From Campylobacter concisus (GTDB lineage: Bacteria > Campylobacterota > Campylobacteria > Campylobacterales > Campylobacteraceae): 64,000 nucleotides of DNA. This document shows, piece by piece, positions 48,301 to 56,242 of this stretch (position 1 is its first letter; every line of letters begins with the position of its first letter). The translations under genes and the position numbers were made by a program. Under the pieces are notes generated by a model. It saw only the letters and a program-made list of their open reading frames with translations, was not told the origin of the DNA and ran no database searches. The stretch is from contig NZ_CP021642.1 of NCBI RefSeq assembly GCF_003048375.1, positions 1,806,527 through 1,870,526 on the forward strand. The letters are read 5' to 3'.

Positions 48301-50261
48301 TCATAACAGCACAAGATGTTGCTCTTTTTAAAAATAAATACATATTATTAAATATATGTAAAGACGATAACTCAGCTCTTCATATCTACTCTCTTGGTAT
48401 GAAACTTATAAAAGTTATATCACTAAGCATCAAAAGCTGTTGCGTAAAGGAGCTTAGTAATGGTGATATACTTTTAGACAACAGCGCCATACTAACCAGC
48501 GAATGGGAAATAAAATATAAATTTGAAAAGATAGCACTGATTAAAAATAATACTCTGCTAGTAGCTGATAAAAATGGTACCTCATTTTTTGACGAGAATT
48601 TAAAAAATATCTTATTTGTAAGCGATCTTGAATTTAAAAACCTCACAAAACTAAAAAATCAAAATTTACTCATATATTTTGAACATCGCATTGATTTTGT
48701 CACCAGTGACCTAAAAAATATAACAACTATTGCATCTAAAAAAGACTCCGACTTTTTTAGCACTGATGATATCCACTTTAAAGACTTTGGCGATATCATG
48801 GTTTTATATAGAGACCACATAGATATAAAATTTTATGAGACAAAAACTGGGAAGCTTTTTAAAACTCTGCAGGCGCAATATAGCATAACTGGTTTAGAAA
48901 TTTTTGACAACAAGGCATTGATAAACTTTGGAGAGTTAAAAAAGGCATTTTTATATAGTTTAAAGCAAAGCTACAACAAGATAAGCAACTTTAATGGAAA
49001 ACTAGAAAAGGTCAGTGCCTTTACAAATAATTATGTGATTGCGTATTTTAGCAATGGAAATATCTATATATACTACAAAGATTTTAAAATAAAAAAGCTT
49101 TACGAACACTGTGATGATCTGGAGATACAAAAAGATACCTTTACCATCAAAGAAAAAAATAGCGATATATGCATAATTAATAAAGAGTTGAAAGCTATAA
49201 AACATATAAAGGAGCCATATACTATAGGAGAGTGCTTATCAAATGACAACATATTATTATATGAATTAGAAGATGACATTCTAATTAAAAGCTTTTATAT
49301 GTACCTAAAAAGTGACAATACCATTAAAAAAATAGATGCACCAGTATTTGGCGCACTCGGAGATGATACTAAAATAAATATAGACAGCGCTAGAAATAAA
49401 GTTACCATTGAACGCTTTTTGCAAGGAGAGGTAGTCCAAAAATATATATACGACAAGAATGGAAATAGTATAAGAAATGCAATAGAACAAGAAAATAAAA
49501 ATCCTTCTTATAGGGTCATTAAAAAAACTAGCAAAGGGATGAAACTAGAAGTAAGAGATAATGATTTTATAATGGAAGTGTATTTTAAATACTATAGCAA
49601 AATGTATATTAATTACACAAAAATCTATAGATCAAATATATTTTTAGATACAAATAACAACTTTATACTAACTTTCAATTTTGCTGACTGCGAAGATAAA
49701 GGCTATTTTGAAGAAATAACCACAATATACAGCCGTAATAGAAAAAGACTAAAAACCATACTAGGCACTTCTCTTAAAAAACAACTGAGCAATGAAAATA
49801 TACTAATGACCTCTGGCGATCTCTATTCATCAAAATACAAATACATAAAAAAAATACATGGAAATTTTGTTAAAGAACTTAATGACGGTAGTTTGATCTT
49901 TACCGAAAACGACAAAACCTTTTATTATGATGCAGACTATAGACTAATAAATAACAATGACACCTTTAATATAGATGCCTCTAAGCACGATAAATTTGAT
50001 TATATACCAGACAAGCATATTTTTATCTATCACTATGATCCAAATAGACCAAGAGTTATAGAATTTGAACAAGAATGTAAAGTAAAAAATTTTAAAGATT
50101 ACTATGTAGTAGTATTTAAACATGGCATAGCTATCTTATATAAATATATCGATAAGAGAAAATTTTTCTATATGCCAGAAGAAACAACAGTGATAAAAAT
50201 ATATAAAAATAAATGTTTGGTTTATAATGAAGATGGATTTTCATATTTTATGTTTAGCTAA
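45351..50261 (+). CDS. DUF4062-STAND NTPase with C-terminal beta-propeller-like repeats
   Basis: A 1636-residue paralogue of the island's first gene. Residues 1-110 are DUF4062 (RLFISSTFEDF, FQPIDLRWG, LGDRYGWVPLP), and similarity continues through the linker (KYEEWYKVEEKIRQIL, FMSATHHEF). Walker A SHSGMGKT ends with K325-T326, and D409 is in IFIDALDQL. From about residue 800 the protein is beta-rich with repeated L-[SQE]-NG-[ND]-[FIL]-L turns (LSNGNFLV, LQNGNLL, LENGDLLLYD, LSNGDILLD), which look like propeller blades. DUF4062-NTPase-propeller is the layout of metazoan NWD1/TEP1. It has diverged most in the sensor part. Confidence 0.82.
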   Translation: MKKAFRLFISSTFEDFKIERDLLQNEVFPKIREYCESKGFSFQPIDLRWGINNEAQLDQKTLPVCLREVRNCASYPHPNFLIMLGDRYGWVPLPYIIDKKEFDDIRKKLKSSDKQLLDEWYRLDKNQLSEDKDRGCYILKRRDGAFVKYEEWYKVEEKIRQILQKASENFPEDKKKKYFMSATHHEFEEICKNESNKNFIIPIFRRFKNQKQPRNQNIENFRQSVENNIPKECKHNIINEEIDNKFKIYSKAKFIAQIVKKLKANIDVGIKEFSSAPENFEHNIFKTQQIDTFLGRQKSLKKITNYLNDETDTPLIIYSHSGMGKTTLMKKAIEEAEEATLGKARIFYKFVGADGKSFYKRDLLTDLICEIEGSSQKDNLNNLSEYDFDKYVSELLSSDKDENIVIFIDALDQLKATDQLFWLPQKLGKNVKIILSVLKDEEFRDDSIYFKNLIKKYGDKNTINLNNDSLSSEAKGLFENFLGKHKRTLTKEQINEVEKKFKNANCSPLYAFIISQELKNISSNDKIDIADDIPSAINEFIDNLENLYHQEELLIQKVLSYIAFSKYGISENELLDLLSKEIKSDKKFYNKVFFIKNVSLSNNISFPISLWASLSSLLEPFLTLVYKDDKLLINFFHRQFIEAITKRYEKYKQETHLKLAEYFYSFEKKEKLWDERYYSPRALSELFYHLYYSNSKKFEKYLNHLELIGSIYDHYKFKDFREILDNLDEDKFLAQKSFYREKDYLFNDNTNYFKPHIVLFQLAYADGKDSQLTISAKKLLRAGKVNFCWLKSSNIPANFTRTGLLAVFDWENTKRLSNGNFLVTKSGGNQCIFSKDFKFLSDLRTRSKSYYELQNGNLLNKTFKTVDYDDIEIITTITNDGQNVNTPKELIFEKELENGDLLLYDGKNYGVYSVDLNLKKQYSNEEFDFFMIQKYELDMQDNYKYYLGQDIKIERITYDYIYDEDDYPIPLYNYNIYDKKDSLLITAQDVALFKNKYILLNICKDDNSALHIYSLGMKLIKVISLSIKSCCVKELSNGDILLDNSAILTSEWEIKYKFEKIALIKNNTLLVADKNGTSFFDENLKNILFVSDLEFKNLTKLKNQNLLIYFEHRIDFVTSDLKNITTIASKKDSDFFSTDDIHFKDFGDIMVLYRDHIDIKFYETKTGKLFKTLQAQYSITGLEIFDNKALINFGELKKAFLYSLKQSYNKISNFNGKLEKVSAFTNNYVIAYFSNGNIYIYYKDFKIKKLYEHCDDLEIQKDTFTIKEKNSDICIINKELKAIKHIKEPYTIGECLSNDNILLYELEDDILIKSFYMYLKSDNTIKKIDAPVFGALGDDTKINIDSARNKVTIERFLQGEVVQKYIYDKNGNSIRNAIEQENKNPSYRVIKKTSKGMKLEVRDNDFIMEVYFKYYSKMYINYTKIYRSNIFLDTNNNFILTFNFADCEDKGYFEEITTIYSRNRKRLKTILGTSLKKQLSNENILMTSGDLYSSKYKYIKKIHGNFVKELNDGSLIFTENDKTFYYDADYRLINNNDTFNIDASKHDKFDYIPDKHIFIYHYDPNRPRVIEFEQECKVKNFKDYYVVVFKHGIAILYKYIDKRKFFYMPEETTVIKIYKNKCLVYNEDGFSYFMFS

Positions 50262-50380
50262 AAGTCAGAATGTCTAACAATAAAAAGTTAAATTCAAATT
50301 TCCTTGGTATAAAAATTGTTTCAAATCAAAAAATTTTATAATTTAAATTTTTAAAAAAATCTAATAAGGTTGAAGTAAAG

Positions 50381-50470
50381 TGGCCGGGAGATAGGGATTC
50401 GAACCCCAGGAGGCTTTCACACCTCAACGGTTTTCAAGACCGCCGCTTTCGACCGCTCAGCCATCTCCCG
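50381..50470 (-). tRNA. tRNA-Ser (anticodon UGA)
   Basis: Read on the minus strand: CGGGAGATGGCTGAGC at the 5' end, anticodon loop CTTGAAA giving UGA, an extended variable arm, TTCGAATCC T-loop and an encoded CCA end. It reads UCA codons. Its 3' end faces the island, a position where islands often integrate. Confidence 0.95.
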
Positions 50471-50484
50471 ATTAAAGATTTGTG

Positions 50485-50490
50485 ATTATA
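50485..50490 (-). promoter_or_regulatory. -10 box (TATAAT) for tRNA-Ser
   Basis: A perfect TATAAT on the minus strand, 15 bases upstream of the mature tRNA-Ser 5' end. Confidence 0.5.
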
Positions 50491-50527
50491 GCCAACTTTG
50501 CTTAAAATTTGCTATAACCACTAAGAA

Positions 50528-50683
50528 TTATTCTGTTTTTTCTTTGACGTAACTAGCGCCGCTATTAACCTTTTCTTTGGTCCATTCTTTAGCATTATGC
50601 GTATCTTCTTTTACGCCGTGCCAAGTATTTGAACAACCTACTGCAAAAAATGCCACGCATACTATTAAAAGCAACTTTTTCAT
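50528..50683 (-). CDS. Entericidin-like small lipoprotein
   Basis: A 51-residue protein starting at the ATG at 50683 (MKKLLLIVCVAFF). The lipobox FAVGC is at residues 14-18, followed by NTWHGVKEDTHNAKEW, similar to the CNTxxGxxxD start of mature entericidins. The mature lipoprotein of about 34 residues would be anchored in the envelope. It lies within a tRNA cluster and probably has its own promoter. Its function here is unknown. Confidence 0.75.
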   Translation of the reverse strand: MKKLLLIVCVAFFAVGCSNTWHGVKEDTHNAKEWTKEKVNSGASYVKEKTE

Positions 50684-50713
50684 TGCTAATCCTTTAATTT
50701 GTTTTTTCGAAGT

Positions 50714-50787
50714 TGGAGGCGACACCCGGATTCGAACCGGGGATCAAAGCTTTGCAGGCTCATGCCTTACCACTTGGCCATGTCGCC
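50714..50787 (-). tRNA. tRNA-Cys (anticodon GCA)
   Basis: On the minus strand the sequence starts GGCGACATGGCCAAG and its anticodon loop CTGCAAA gives GCA; the T-loop TTCGAATCC and encoded CCA are present. 74 bases. Confidence 0.95.
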
Positions 50788-50794
50788 GTTTTGG

Positions 50795-50881
50795 TGGTGC
50801 CCGAGACCGGACTTGAACCGGTACGGTAAAAACTACCGAGGGATTTTAAGTCCCTTGCGTCTACCATTCCGCCACTCGGGC
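50795..50881 (-). tRNA. tRNA-Leu (anticodon UAA)
   Basis: On the minus strand GCCCGAGTGGCGGAATGG starts the tRNA; the anticodon loop CTTAAAA gives UAA, a long variable arm follows, and CCA is encoded. 87 bases, seven bases upstream of tRNA-Cys. Confidence 0.95.
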
Positions 50882-50890
50882 AAAATTTAA

Positions 50891-50965
50891 TGGAGCGGGA
50901 AACGAGATTCGAACTCGCGACCCCAACCTTGGCAAGGTTGTGCTCTACCCCTGAGCTATTCCCGC
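50891..50965 (-). tRNA. tRNA-Gly (anticodon GCC)
   Basis: On the minus strand GCGGGAATAGCTCAGGGG, anticodon loop TTGCCAA giving GCC, T-loop TTCGAATCT and encoded CCA. 75 bases, likely first in the Gly-Leu-Cys transcript. Confidence 0.95.
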
Positions 50966-51068
50966 GTTAAAAGTTGCAATGTTACCCAAAAGTTGCTTAA
51001 AAATTTATTTTATAAAAACGACTTTCAAAAAAATGTAAGCCATAAAAAGATAAAATACCAAATCTTTT

Positions 51069-51144
<76 letters not shown>

Positions 51145-51197
51145 TGATTTTACTCTCTTTTTTACTAACAAATATTTTCACGTTTTCATGAAATTTT

Positions 51198-51986
51198 ATG
51201 TCAAATATATGTAAAAATTTAGAATTCTTTCGCTACATTAACAAAATGTATAATTTAAAACAATATGTAAATGAAATTTTAAAAAATCACCACGATGAGC
51301 GTATATTTAGCTTTGAATTTGATGGGCAGAAATTTTGGTTAAAACGCATTGAAAAGAGCATTGAAGGCAGCTTTTTAACTAAAATTTTTAAACCAAACCC
51401 TTATAAGTCATTTGCTGCTGAGATAAAAAAGCTTGAAATTTTAAACGAGGCAAATGCCCCTGCTCCAAAGCTCGTGCTAAAAAGTGATGAATTTTTTGTT
51501 ATAGAGGATGTTGGTGAGCCAGTTGCTAGGCTGTTTAAATATAGCACCGATGAAAATTTTAAGCATGAAATTTTACTAAAAGCAGCCCGCGCATTAGCTG
51601 GACTTCACGCCCTCAATTTCGCGCACGGACGCCCAGCGCTTAGGGATATCGCCATAAAAAATGACGAGATAAATTTTATTGATTTTGAGTCAAAATTTTT
51701 TAGCGATGATCTAGAGCTTAGAAAGTGCCGTGATCTGCTAGTTTTCATCCACGAGCTCTACCGACAAAAAATTTCAAACGAGCTTGTAAAAGAGGCGATT
51801 GATGAGTACATTAAGGCTAATGGCAGCGAAATTTACGAGCACTCTTTGCGATTAATATTGAAATTTAAGCCACTTTACTATCTGCTAAGGCCGTTTAAAT
51901 TTTTAGATAAAAAAGATCTAAATGCAGCTATTTCAACATTTGAGCTACTTTTGCCAGCCGCAAAATCCAAAATCACATCCAGGTAA
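51198..51986 (+). CDS. Kinase-fold protein (lipopolysaccharide-kinase or BUD32/RIO-like)
   Basis: A 262-residue protein with a kinase-like catalytic region: ALRDIAIKNDEINFIDFES holds an RD and an N as in a catalytic loop, and IDFE as the metal-binding DFG equivalent. FSFEFDGQKFWLKRI could be the ATP-contacting lysine region, followed by an acidic helix. Proteins of this kind phosphorylate lipid A core sugars in Gram-negatives; here the substrate is unknown. A start at 51246 is equally possible, as neither has a clear ribosome binding site. Confidence 0.6.
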   Translation: MSNICKNLEFFRYINKMYNLKQYVNEILKNHHDERIFSFEFDGQKFWLKRIEKSIEGSFLTKIFKPNPYKSFAAEIKKLEILNEANAPAPKLVLKSDEFFVIEDVGEPVARLFKYSTDENFKHEILLKAARALAGLHALNFAHGRPALRDIAIKNDEINFIDFESKFFSDDLELRKCRDLLVFIHELYRQKISNELVKEAIDEYIKANGSEIYEHSLRLILKFKPLYYLLRPFKFLDKKDLNAAISTFELLLPAAKSKITSR

Positions 51987-52066
51987 CTTAAAAATAATCT
52001 TCTAAATTTTATCTCTGCTTAACAAAAAATAAATTAATATTCGTTATTAAAATTAAAAGGAGATAT

Positions 52067-53191
52067 ATGCTTTTCAAGCGTAACAAAATCATTTTCAACA
52101 TCCACCTAATAATCGGTCTGATCGCGACTATACCGCTACTTATCATGACACTTGCAGCGCCATTTGCCTCTTATAGAGAGGAGATCAAGTCTGCGATAAA
52201 TGAAAAATATATAAATTTAGCACCTAGCGAAAAGCCAAATTTAAGCTTAAGCGAAATCCTCGCCAAAGCAAAAAGCGAGATCAAATTTGACACTCTTGAA
52301 AACGTGCAAATCGGCGGCGAAAACAAAGCTTATAGCATCAGCGTCACTAAAGACAAAAAGCTCTTAAATTTCTTCATCGATCCACGTAGCGGCGAGGTGA
52401 TCAGCGAAGACTGGGGCGAGAAAACTCGCATGATAATACTAAGCCTACATAGAAATTTAGGCCTTGCCCTGCTTGATAGCAAAGTCCCAGCCAACATCGG
52501 CAAGCAAATAGTCGCCATTAGCTCCATCATCATGGCGCTTCTTGCCATCAGCGGACTAATCCTCTACGCACCAGCAATCAAGCGAAATTTACTAAATTCG
52601 CTCAAAATCAAGCCAAGTGCAAAGGGCTACGCCTGCTTTTACAACCTCCACACGAGCCTTGGCACCTACGTGGCGATCCTGCTTGTCGTGATGTCGCTAA
52701 CTGGCCTTTACTGGTCTTATGGCTGGGTTAGAAACAGCGTAAATAGCATATTTTTCGAGCTAAAACCAAGCCAGGCGCAAAGGGTAATGCCTCAAAGAAA
52801 TTTAATCCCAATAAGCGATGAGAAATTTAAAGAGATCGAGACTGCGGAGCAAATTTTTAAAGACAATGTCACGCTAGAGCTAAAATCACTCACGATAAAC
52901 GTGCCTGAAAACAACCAAAGCACCTACACTATAAACTACGAAACTAGCGAGAGCCAAGTGGGCAAACTAAAGCTTGACGCGAGCGCTGGCAAGATCAAAG
53001 AAAACAAGCTTGTTAGCAAGGCTGAGAGCATCCCAGAAGCTAAAAAAGCGGGCCGCAAAGTGCTTAGCCTGCACACTGGAGAGATGTTTGGCGAAGTCGG
53101 TCAGATCGTCTTTGCCATCTCTTGTGTGATCGCCGTTTTACTAATAATAACTGGCTTTTTGATGACCATAAAAAGGAGCAAAGCCATCTAA
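52067..53191 (+). CDS. PepSY-associated TM helix protein
   Basis: A 374-residue inner-membrane protein of the PepSY_TM family with helices at about residues 10-35, 140-170, 190-215 and 340-365 and periplasmic PepSY-like segments between them (for example YSISVTKDKKLLNFFIDPRSGEVIS). Histidines such as LHRNLGLAL and LHTSLGT in the helices fit heme-binding or reductase-like members, often tied to siderophore or metal reduction. An AAAAGGAG site precedes the ATG. No confident Fur site was identified upstream. Confidence 0.82.
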   Translation: MLFKRNKIIFNIHLIIGLIATIPLLIMTLAAPFASYREEIKSAINEKYINLAPSEKPNLSLSEILAKAKSEIKFDTLENVQIGGENKAYSISVTKDKKLLNFFIDPRSGEVISEDWGEKTRMIILSLHRNLGLALLDSKVPANIGKQIVAISSIIMALLAISGLILYAPAIKRNLLNSLKIKPSAKGYACFYNLHTSLGTYVAILLVVMSLTGLYWSYGWVRNSVNSIFFELKPSQAQRVMPQRNLIPISDEKFKEIETAEQIFKDNVTLELKSLTINVPENNQSTYTINYETSESQVGKLKLDASAGKIKENKLVSKAESIPEAKKAGRKVLSLHTGEMFGEVGQIVFAISCVIAVLLIITGFLMTIKRSKAI

Positions 53192-53262
53192 ATAAAAGTA
53201 AATTTTTACCTTGCATTGGGTAAGATTTTAAGAAATTTTTACCACAAACAAGAGAGAAATTT

Positions 53263-54285
53263 ATGAACAGAAAACGCATCTACAACCCAAGTTCAAATGA
53301 AAATTTGACCGACAGAAGGGTCTTTAACGGCAACCCGCACGGCATTTTAAATTTCACCAAGGCAAAATACGAGTGGGCGTTAAAGCTTTGGGACCTCATG
53401 GAGGCAAACACCTGGTTTCCAAAAGAGGTCGACACCACCGACGACGTGCGCGACTACGCCTACAACCTCACAGAGGCCGAAAAACGCATGTACGACCTTG
53501 TCTGGAGCCAGCTCATCTCGATGGATAGCTTTCAGACAAACAACCTAGCTGACAACATCAACCCTTACATCACCGCACCAGAGATCAACGCCGTGCTAAG
53601 CCGCCAAGCCTACGAAGAGGCAAACCACAGCAAGTCTTACGCTGTCATGGTCGAGGCGATCTGTGACAACACCGACCTCATCTACGAGATGGAGAAGCAC
53701 GACGACGTTTTGCGCGAGAAAAACGACTACATCTCAAGCGTTTATGAGGAGCTTGCAGGCGAAGTGACTGATGAGAAGCTACTTCTAGCGATGGTTGCGA
53801 ACCAAATTTTAGAGGGCATCTACTTTTACAGCGGATTTACAGCGATCTACGCTCTAGCTCGCGCTGGCAAGATGCTAGGCTCAGCGCAGATGATACGCTT
53901 CATCCAACGCGACGAGATCACACACCTGCTTTTGTTTCAAAACATGATAAATTCAGTCCGCAAAGAGAGGCCTGACCTTTTCACACCTGAGACTGAGGCG
54001 AAAATTTATGATATGTTTGAAAAAGCTGGAAATTTAGAGATCAAATGGGGCAAATACATCACTCAAAACCAAATAATGGGCTTTACAGACGATATCATCG
54101 AGCAGTACATCCACTATCTCATCGACCAACGCCTAGTTGCGATCGGCCTAAAACGCAAATACAACGTCGCTCATCCGATCAAATGGGTCGATGACTTTGC
54201 GAAATTTAACGACCAAAAGTCAAATTTCTTTGAAGCAAAGGTGACAAACTACAGCAAAGGAAGTATCAGCTTTGACGACTTTTAA
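53263..54285 (+). CDS. nrdB: Ribonucleotide reductase class Ia, beta subunit
   Basis: A 340-residue R2 protein that holds the di-iron/tyrosyl radical cofactor of the aerobic enzyme. The metal-binding helices are seen in EAEKRMYDLVWSQ, RQAYEEANHSKSY, and RDEITHLLLFQN. The alpha subunit nrdA is not adjacent in this window. It lies downstream of the PepSY gene and overlaps the next lipoprotein gene by 14 bases. Confidence 0.95.
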   Translation: MNRKRIYNPSSNENLTDRRVFNGNPHGILNFTKAKYEWALKLWDLMEANTWFPKEVDTTDDVRDYAYNLTEAEKRMYDLVWSQLISMDSFQTNNLADNINPYITAPEINAVLSRQAYEEANHSKSYAVMVEAICDNTDLIYEMEKHDDVLREKNDYISSVYEELAGEVTDEKLLLAMVANQILEGIYFYSGFTAIYALARAGKMLGSAQMIRFIQRDEITHLLLFQNMINSVRKERPDLFTPETEAKIYDMFEKAGNLEIKWGKYITQNQIMGFTDDIIEQYIHYLIDQRLVAIGLKRKYNVAHPIKWVDDFAKFNDQKSNFFEAKVTNYSKGSISFDDF

Positions 54286-54763
54286 AAATGGCATCTTAGC
54301 CCTTGCCTGCATGCTTTTTGTGGGGTGTGCGAGTAGTAATCAATGGATAATTGATCAAGCAAATAAAAATAATCTCGAAAATTTCTACGCCTACAAGCTT
54401 GTCAAAATAAAAGAGACAAGCCAAGCGGAAGTCTATCAAGAGATGCCAAACGGCGAACTTGCACCAAGTTTTGCTCCACTAGGATCAGTGCTAGGAAATG
54501 ACGTGATGCTTAGCATAAACAAGCAGTGTGGCTTTGAGGCAAAAGACCTAAAAGAGGTAAGAGTAGTTTCACATGATGAGGCTAGAGGTCTAGGCTTTGA
54601 AGTCTGGGTCTTTAACGACCCGCTCTCGCAGCGTGATGATAAGATCACAGCTATAAGCGTTATTTTAAAAGCTACACCAAATATCGGTGGCACGGATATA
54701 AACTGCAAAATTCCAAAAGACTGCCACGATGAAAAACCTATAACATTTGTATTTGGAAAATAA
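54272..54763 (+). CDS. Putative lipoprotein
   Basis: A 163-residue protein with a signal peptide and lipobox MLFVGC at about residues 14-19, so probably lipid-anchored. The start is a TTG at 54272 preceded by AAAGGAAG, overlapping nrdB by 14 bases. The mature part has five cysteines, including INKQCGF and NCKIPKDC, that could form disulfides. No family recognised; its neighbours give no clue. Confidence 0.7.
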   Translation: MTTFKNGILALACMLFVGCASSNQWIIDQANKNNLENFYAYKLVKIKETSQAEVYQEMPNGELAPSFAPLGSVLGNDVMLSINKQCGFEAKDLKEVRVVSHDEARGLGFEVWVFNDPLSQRDDKITAISVILKATPNIGGTDINCKIPKDCHDEKPITFVFGK

Positions 54764-55531
54764 ATGAGCGAAAATTTAAACCTGATAAGCCTAACTTTAA
54801 AGGCGAAAAATGCAACAGATCGGCTAGAAGAGCTTGCAAATTTAGTTGAAGCTGCACCTGAAAATTCACTCCTGCTTGCAAGCGAGCTTTGCATCAGCGG
54901 CTACGACTTTGACGGCTTTTTTGCAGGGGCGAACAAAGCGATGCTTGGTGGCATGATAGGCAGCTTTGATGCGATGCTGCTTGAGCGCTTGCAAGAGGCG
55001 CTTAGCCCAGATAAATTTCTTGGTTTTACGCACCTTAGCAGCCTAAACAAAAGCGCAGGGCTCGCTCAAATTTCAAATCTAAATCCGCACCAACCAAAAA
55101 TTTATAACGAATTTTTACTTCTTAACTCAAACAACGTCTTTCATTCGCAGTTTAAGGCTGAGCTTTTTAGGCCAAATTTAGAGCACGAGATCTTTGCTGC
55201 TGGCGAGTTGAGCGATATAAACGCTTTTGATTTTAGAGGACTAAAACTTGGCGTGCTGATATGCTTTGAGCTGCGTGATAGCAGGCTTTGGGCAAAGCTA
55301 AGAGGATGTGACATCATCATGGTGCCAGCCATGTGGGGCAAGGCCAGAGAGGACGCCTACCTTAGCCTTTGCAAGGCGCTTGCAATCACAAATAACTGCT
55401 ACGTCATGATCTCAAGCTCGCTTGATCTTGAGCTCGCTGGGGTCTTTTTGCCAGATGGCACGCTAGAGCAAAGCGCGGTTTTTGACGCAAATTTGATAGC
55501 GCAGATAAAGAAAAATTTAGGGCTTTTATAA
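54764..55531 (+). CDS. Nitrilase-superfamily carbon-nitrogen hydrolase
   Basis: A 255-residue cytoplasmic hydrolase. The catalytic triad is E41 (SELCISGYDF), K131 (FKAELF) and C167 (LGVLICFELR), with the IMVPAMWG strand following. Such enzymes cleave amides of small molecules, for example omega-amides or deaminated glutathione; the substrate cannot be told. It starts one base after the lipoprotein stop and precedes pcm, possibly repair and metabolism genes in one unit. Confidence 0.88.
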   Translation: MSENLNLISLTLKAKNATDRLEELANLVEAAPENSLLLASELCISGYDFDGFFAGANKAMLGGMIGSFDAMLLERLQEALSPDKFLGFTHLSSLNKSAGLAQISNLNPHQPKIYNEFLLLNSNNVFHSQFKAELFRPNLEHEIFAAGELSDINAFDFRGLKLGVLICFELRDSRLWAKLRGCDIIMVPAMWGKAREDAYLSLCKALAITNNCYVMISSSLDLELAGVFLPDGTLEQSAVFDANLIAQIKKNLGLL

Positions 55532-55554
55532 ATTTTAAGATAAGCTTTAAATCG

Positions 55555-55560
55555 TATAAT
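55555..55560 (+). promoter_or_regulatory. -10 box (TATAAT) for pcm
   Basis: A perfect TATAAT 32 bases upstream of the TTG at 55592, between the nitrilase gene and pcm. Confidence 0.5.
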
Positions 55561-55591
55561 AACGATTTAAAATTTGTTTAGGATAGAAATT

Positions 55592-56224
55592 TTGACCCAA
55601 TTAGAAGCGATAAAATGCCAAAATTTAGCTAGCGACATAGCCGATGAGATCACGCTAAGTCCGCTTTTGTTTGACGCGATATCAACGACAGAGCGTGAAA
55701 TTTTCGTGCCTATCCCTGCACATGCTTACAAGCTTGACGCGCAGCCGATACTTGGCAACCAGTGGATCAGCTCGCCGCTAACTGTGGCAAAGATGACGAT
55801 GGCGCTAGAGTGCGAAAATGTGGATAATATCCTAGAAATAGGCTGTGGCAGCGGCTATCAAGCAGCGATATTAAGCAAGCTCGCACATAGAATTTTTAGC
55901 GTCGAGCGCATAGAAAAGCTAGCCATGGAGGCAAAAAAACGCTTCGAGACACTAAAGATCAAAAACGTACACGTAAGATATGATGATGGTAACAACGGCT
56001 GGCGAAGCTACGCGCCGTTTGATAGAATTTTACTCTCGGCTGCTGCTAATGAGATATCGCCAAATTTATTCGCTCAACTAAAAAATGGCGGCATCTTGGT
56101 CGCTCCGATGAAAAAAGATGGCAAGCAGTTTATCGCTAAATTTAGAAAAGATGAGAGCGGAAATTTAGAAAAAGAGTTTTTAGACGAGTGCCTTTTTGTG
56201 CCACTTCTTGAGGGCAGAGAGTAG
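55592..56224 (+). CDS. pcm: Protein-L-isoaspartate O-methyltransferase
   Basis: A 210-residue repair enzyme that methylates isoaspartyl residues with S-adenosylmethionine. Motif I LEIGCGSGYQ lies at residues 81-90 and the SSPLTVAKM pre-motif at 60-68. The start is a TTG at 55592, seven bases after AGGATAG; the upstream TTG at 55574 would put this ribosome binding site inside the gene. Its stop codon lies within a hairpin that also serves the convergent neighbour. Confidence 0.93.
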   Translation: MTQLEAIKCQNLASDIADEITLSPLLFDAISTTEREIFVPIPAHAYKLDAQPILGNQWISSPLTVAKMTMALECENVDNILEIGCGSGYQAAILSKLAHRIFSVERIEKLAMEAKKRFETLKIKNVHVRYDDGNNGWRSYAPFDRILLSAAANEISPNLFAQLKNGGILVAPMKKDGKQFIAKFRKDESGNLEKEFLDECLFVPLLEGRE

Positions 56225-56240
56225 AGGCCTTTACCTCTAC
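56221..56240. terminator. Hairpin between the convergent pcm and 56243 genes
   Basis: A 7-bp stem GTAGAGG/CCTCTAC with a CCTTTA loop overlapping the pcm stop codon and ending two bases before the next gene's stop. It has no U-tract on either side. Confidence 0.45.
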
Positions 56241-56242
56241 AA

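Larger units (their letters stand above)
34823..50261 (+). other. Accessory island: two DUF4062-STAND proteins, TIR-nuclease, RCK-RyR channel-like and ClpA-FtsH chimera
   Basis: Five large plus-strand genes, visibly AT-richer than the chromosome on either side (many ATA, AAA and AAT codons), lie between tpx and a tRNA cluster whose nearest member is tRNA-Ser at 50381. Spacing is 19 bases, then 161 bases with a second promoter, then a 4-base overlap and a 26-base gap. The content is a set of sensor NTPases, signalling/effector domains and a proteolytic machine. No integrase, transposase or terminal repeat was seen, so mobility is inferred from composition and location only. Confidence 0.75.

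Noticed and set aside
48000-49500. Minus-strand frames inside the 45351 gene (for example 48386-48646)
   Set aside because: They are shadows of the plus-strand coding sequence, with no start signals or recognisable products.
34567-50380. Prophage or integrative element with att sites
   Set aside because: No integrase, structural phage gene, transposase or tRNA 3'-end duplicate could be found at the island edges.
52021-52066. Fur box upstream of the PepSY gene
   Set aside because: The AT-rich region has no good match to a palindromic Fur consensus, and any fit was too loose to report.
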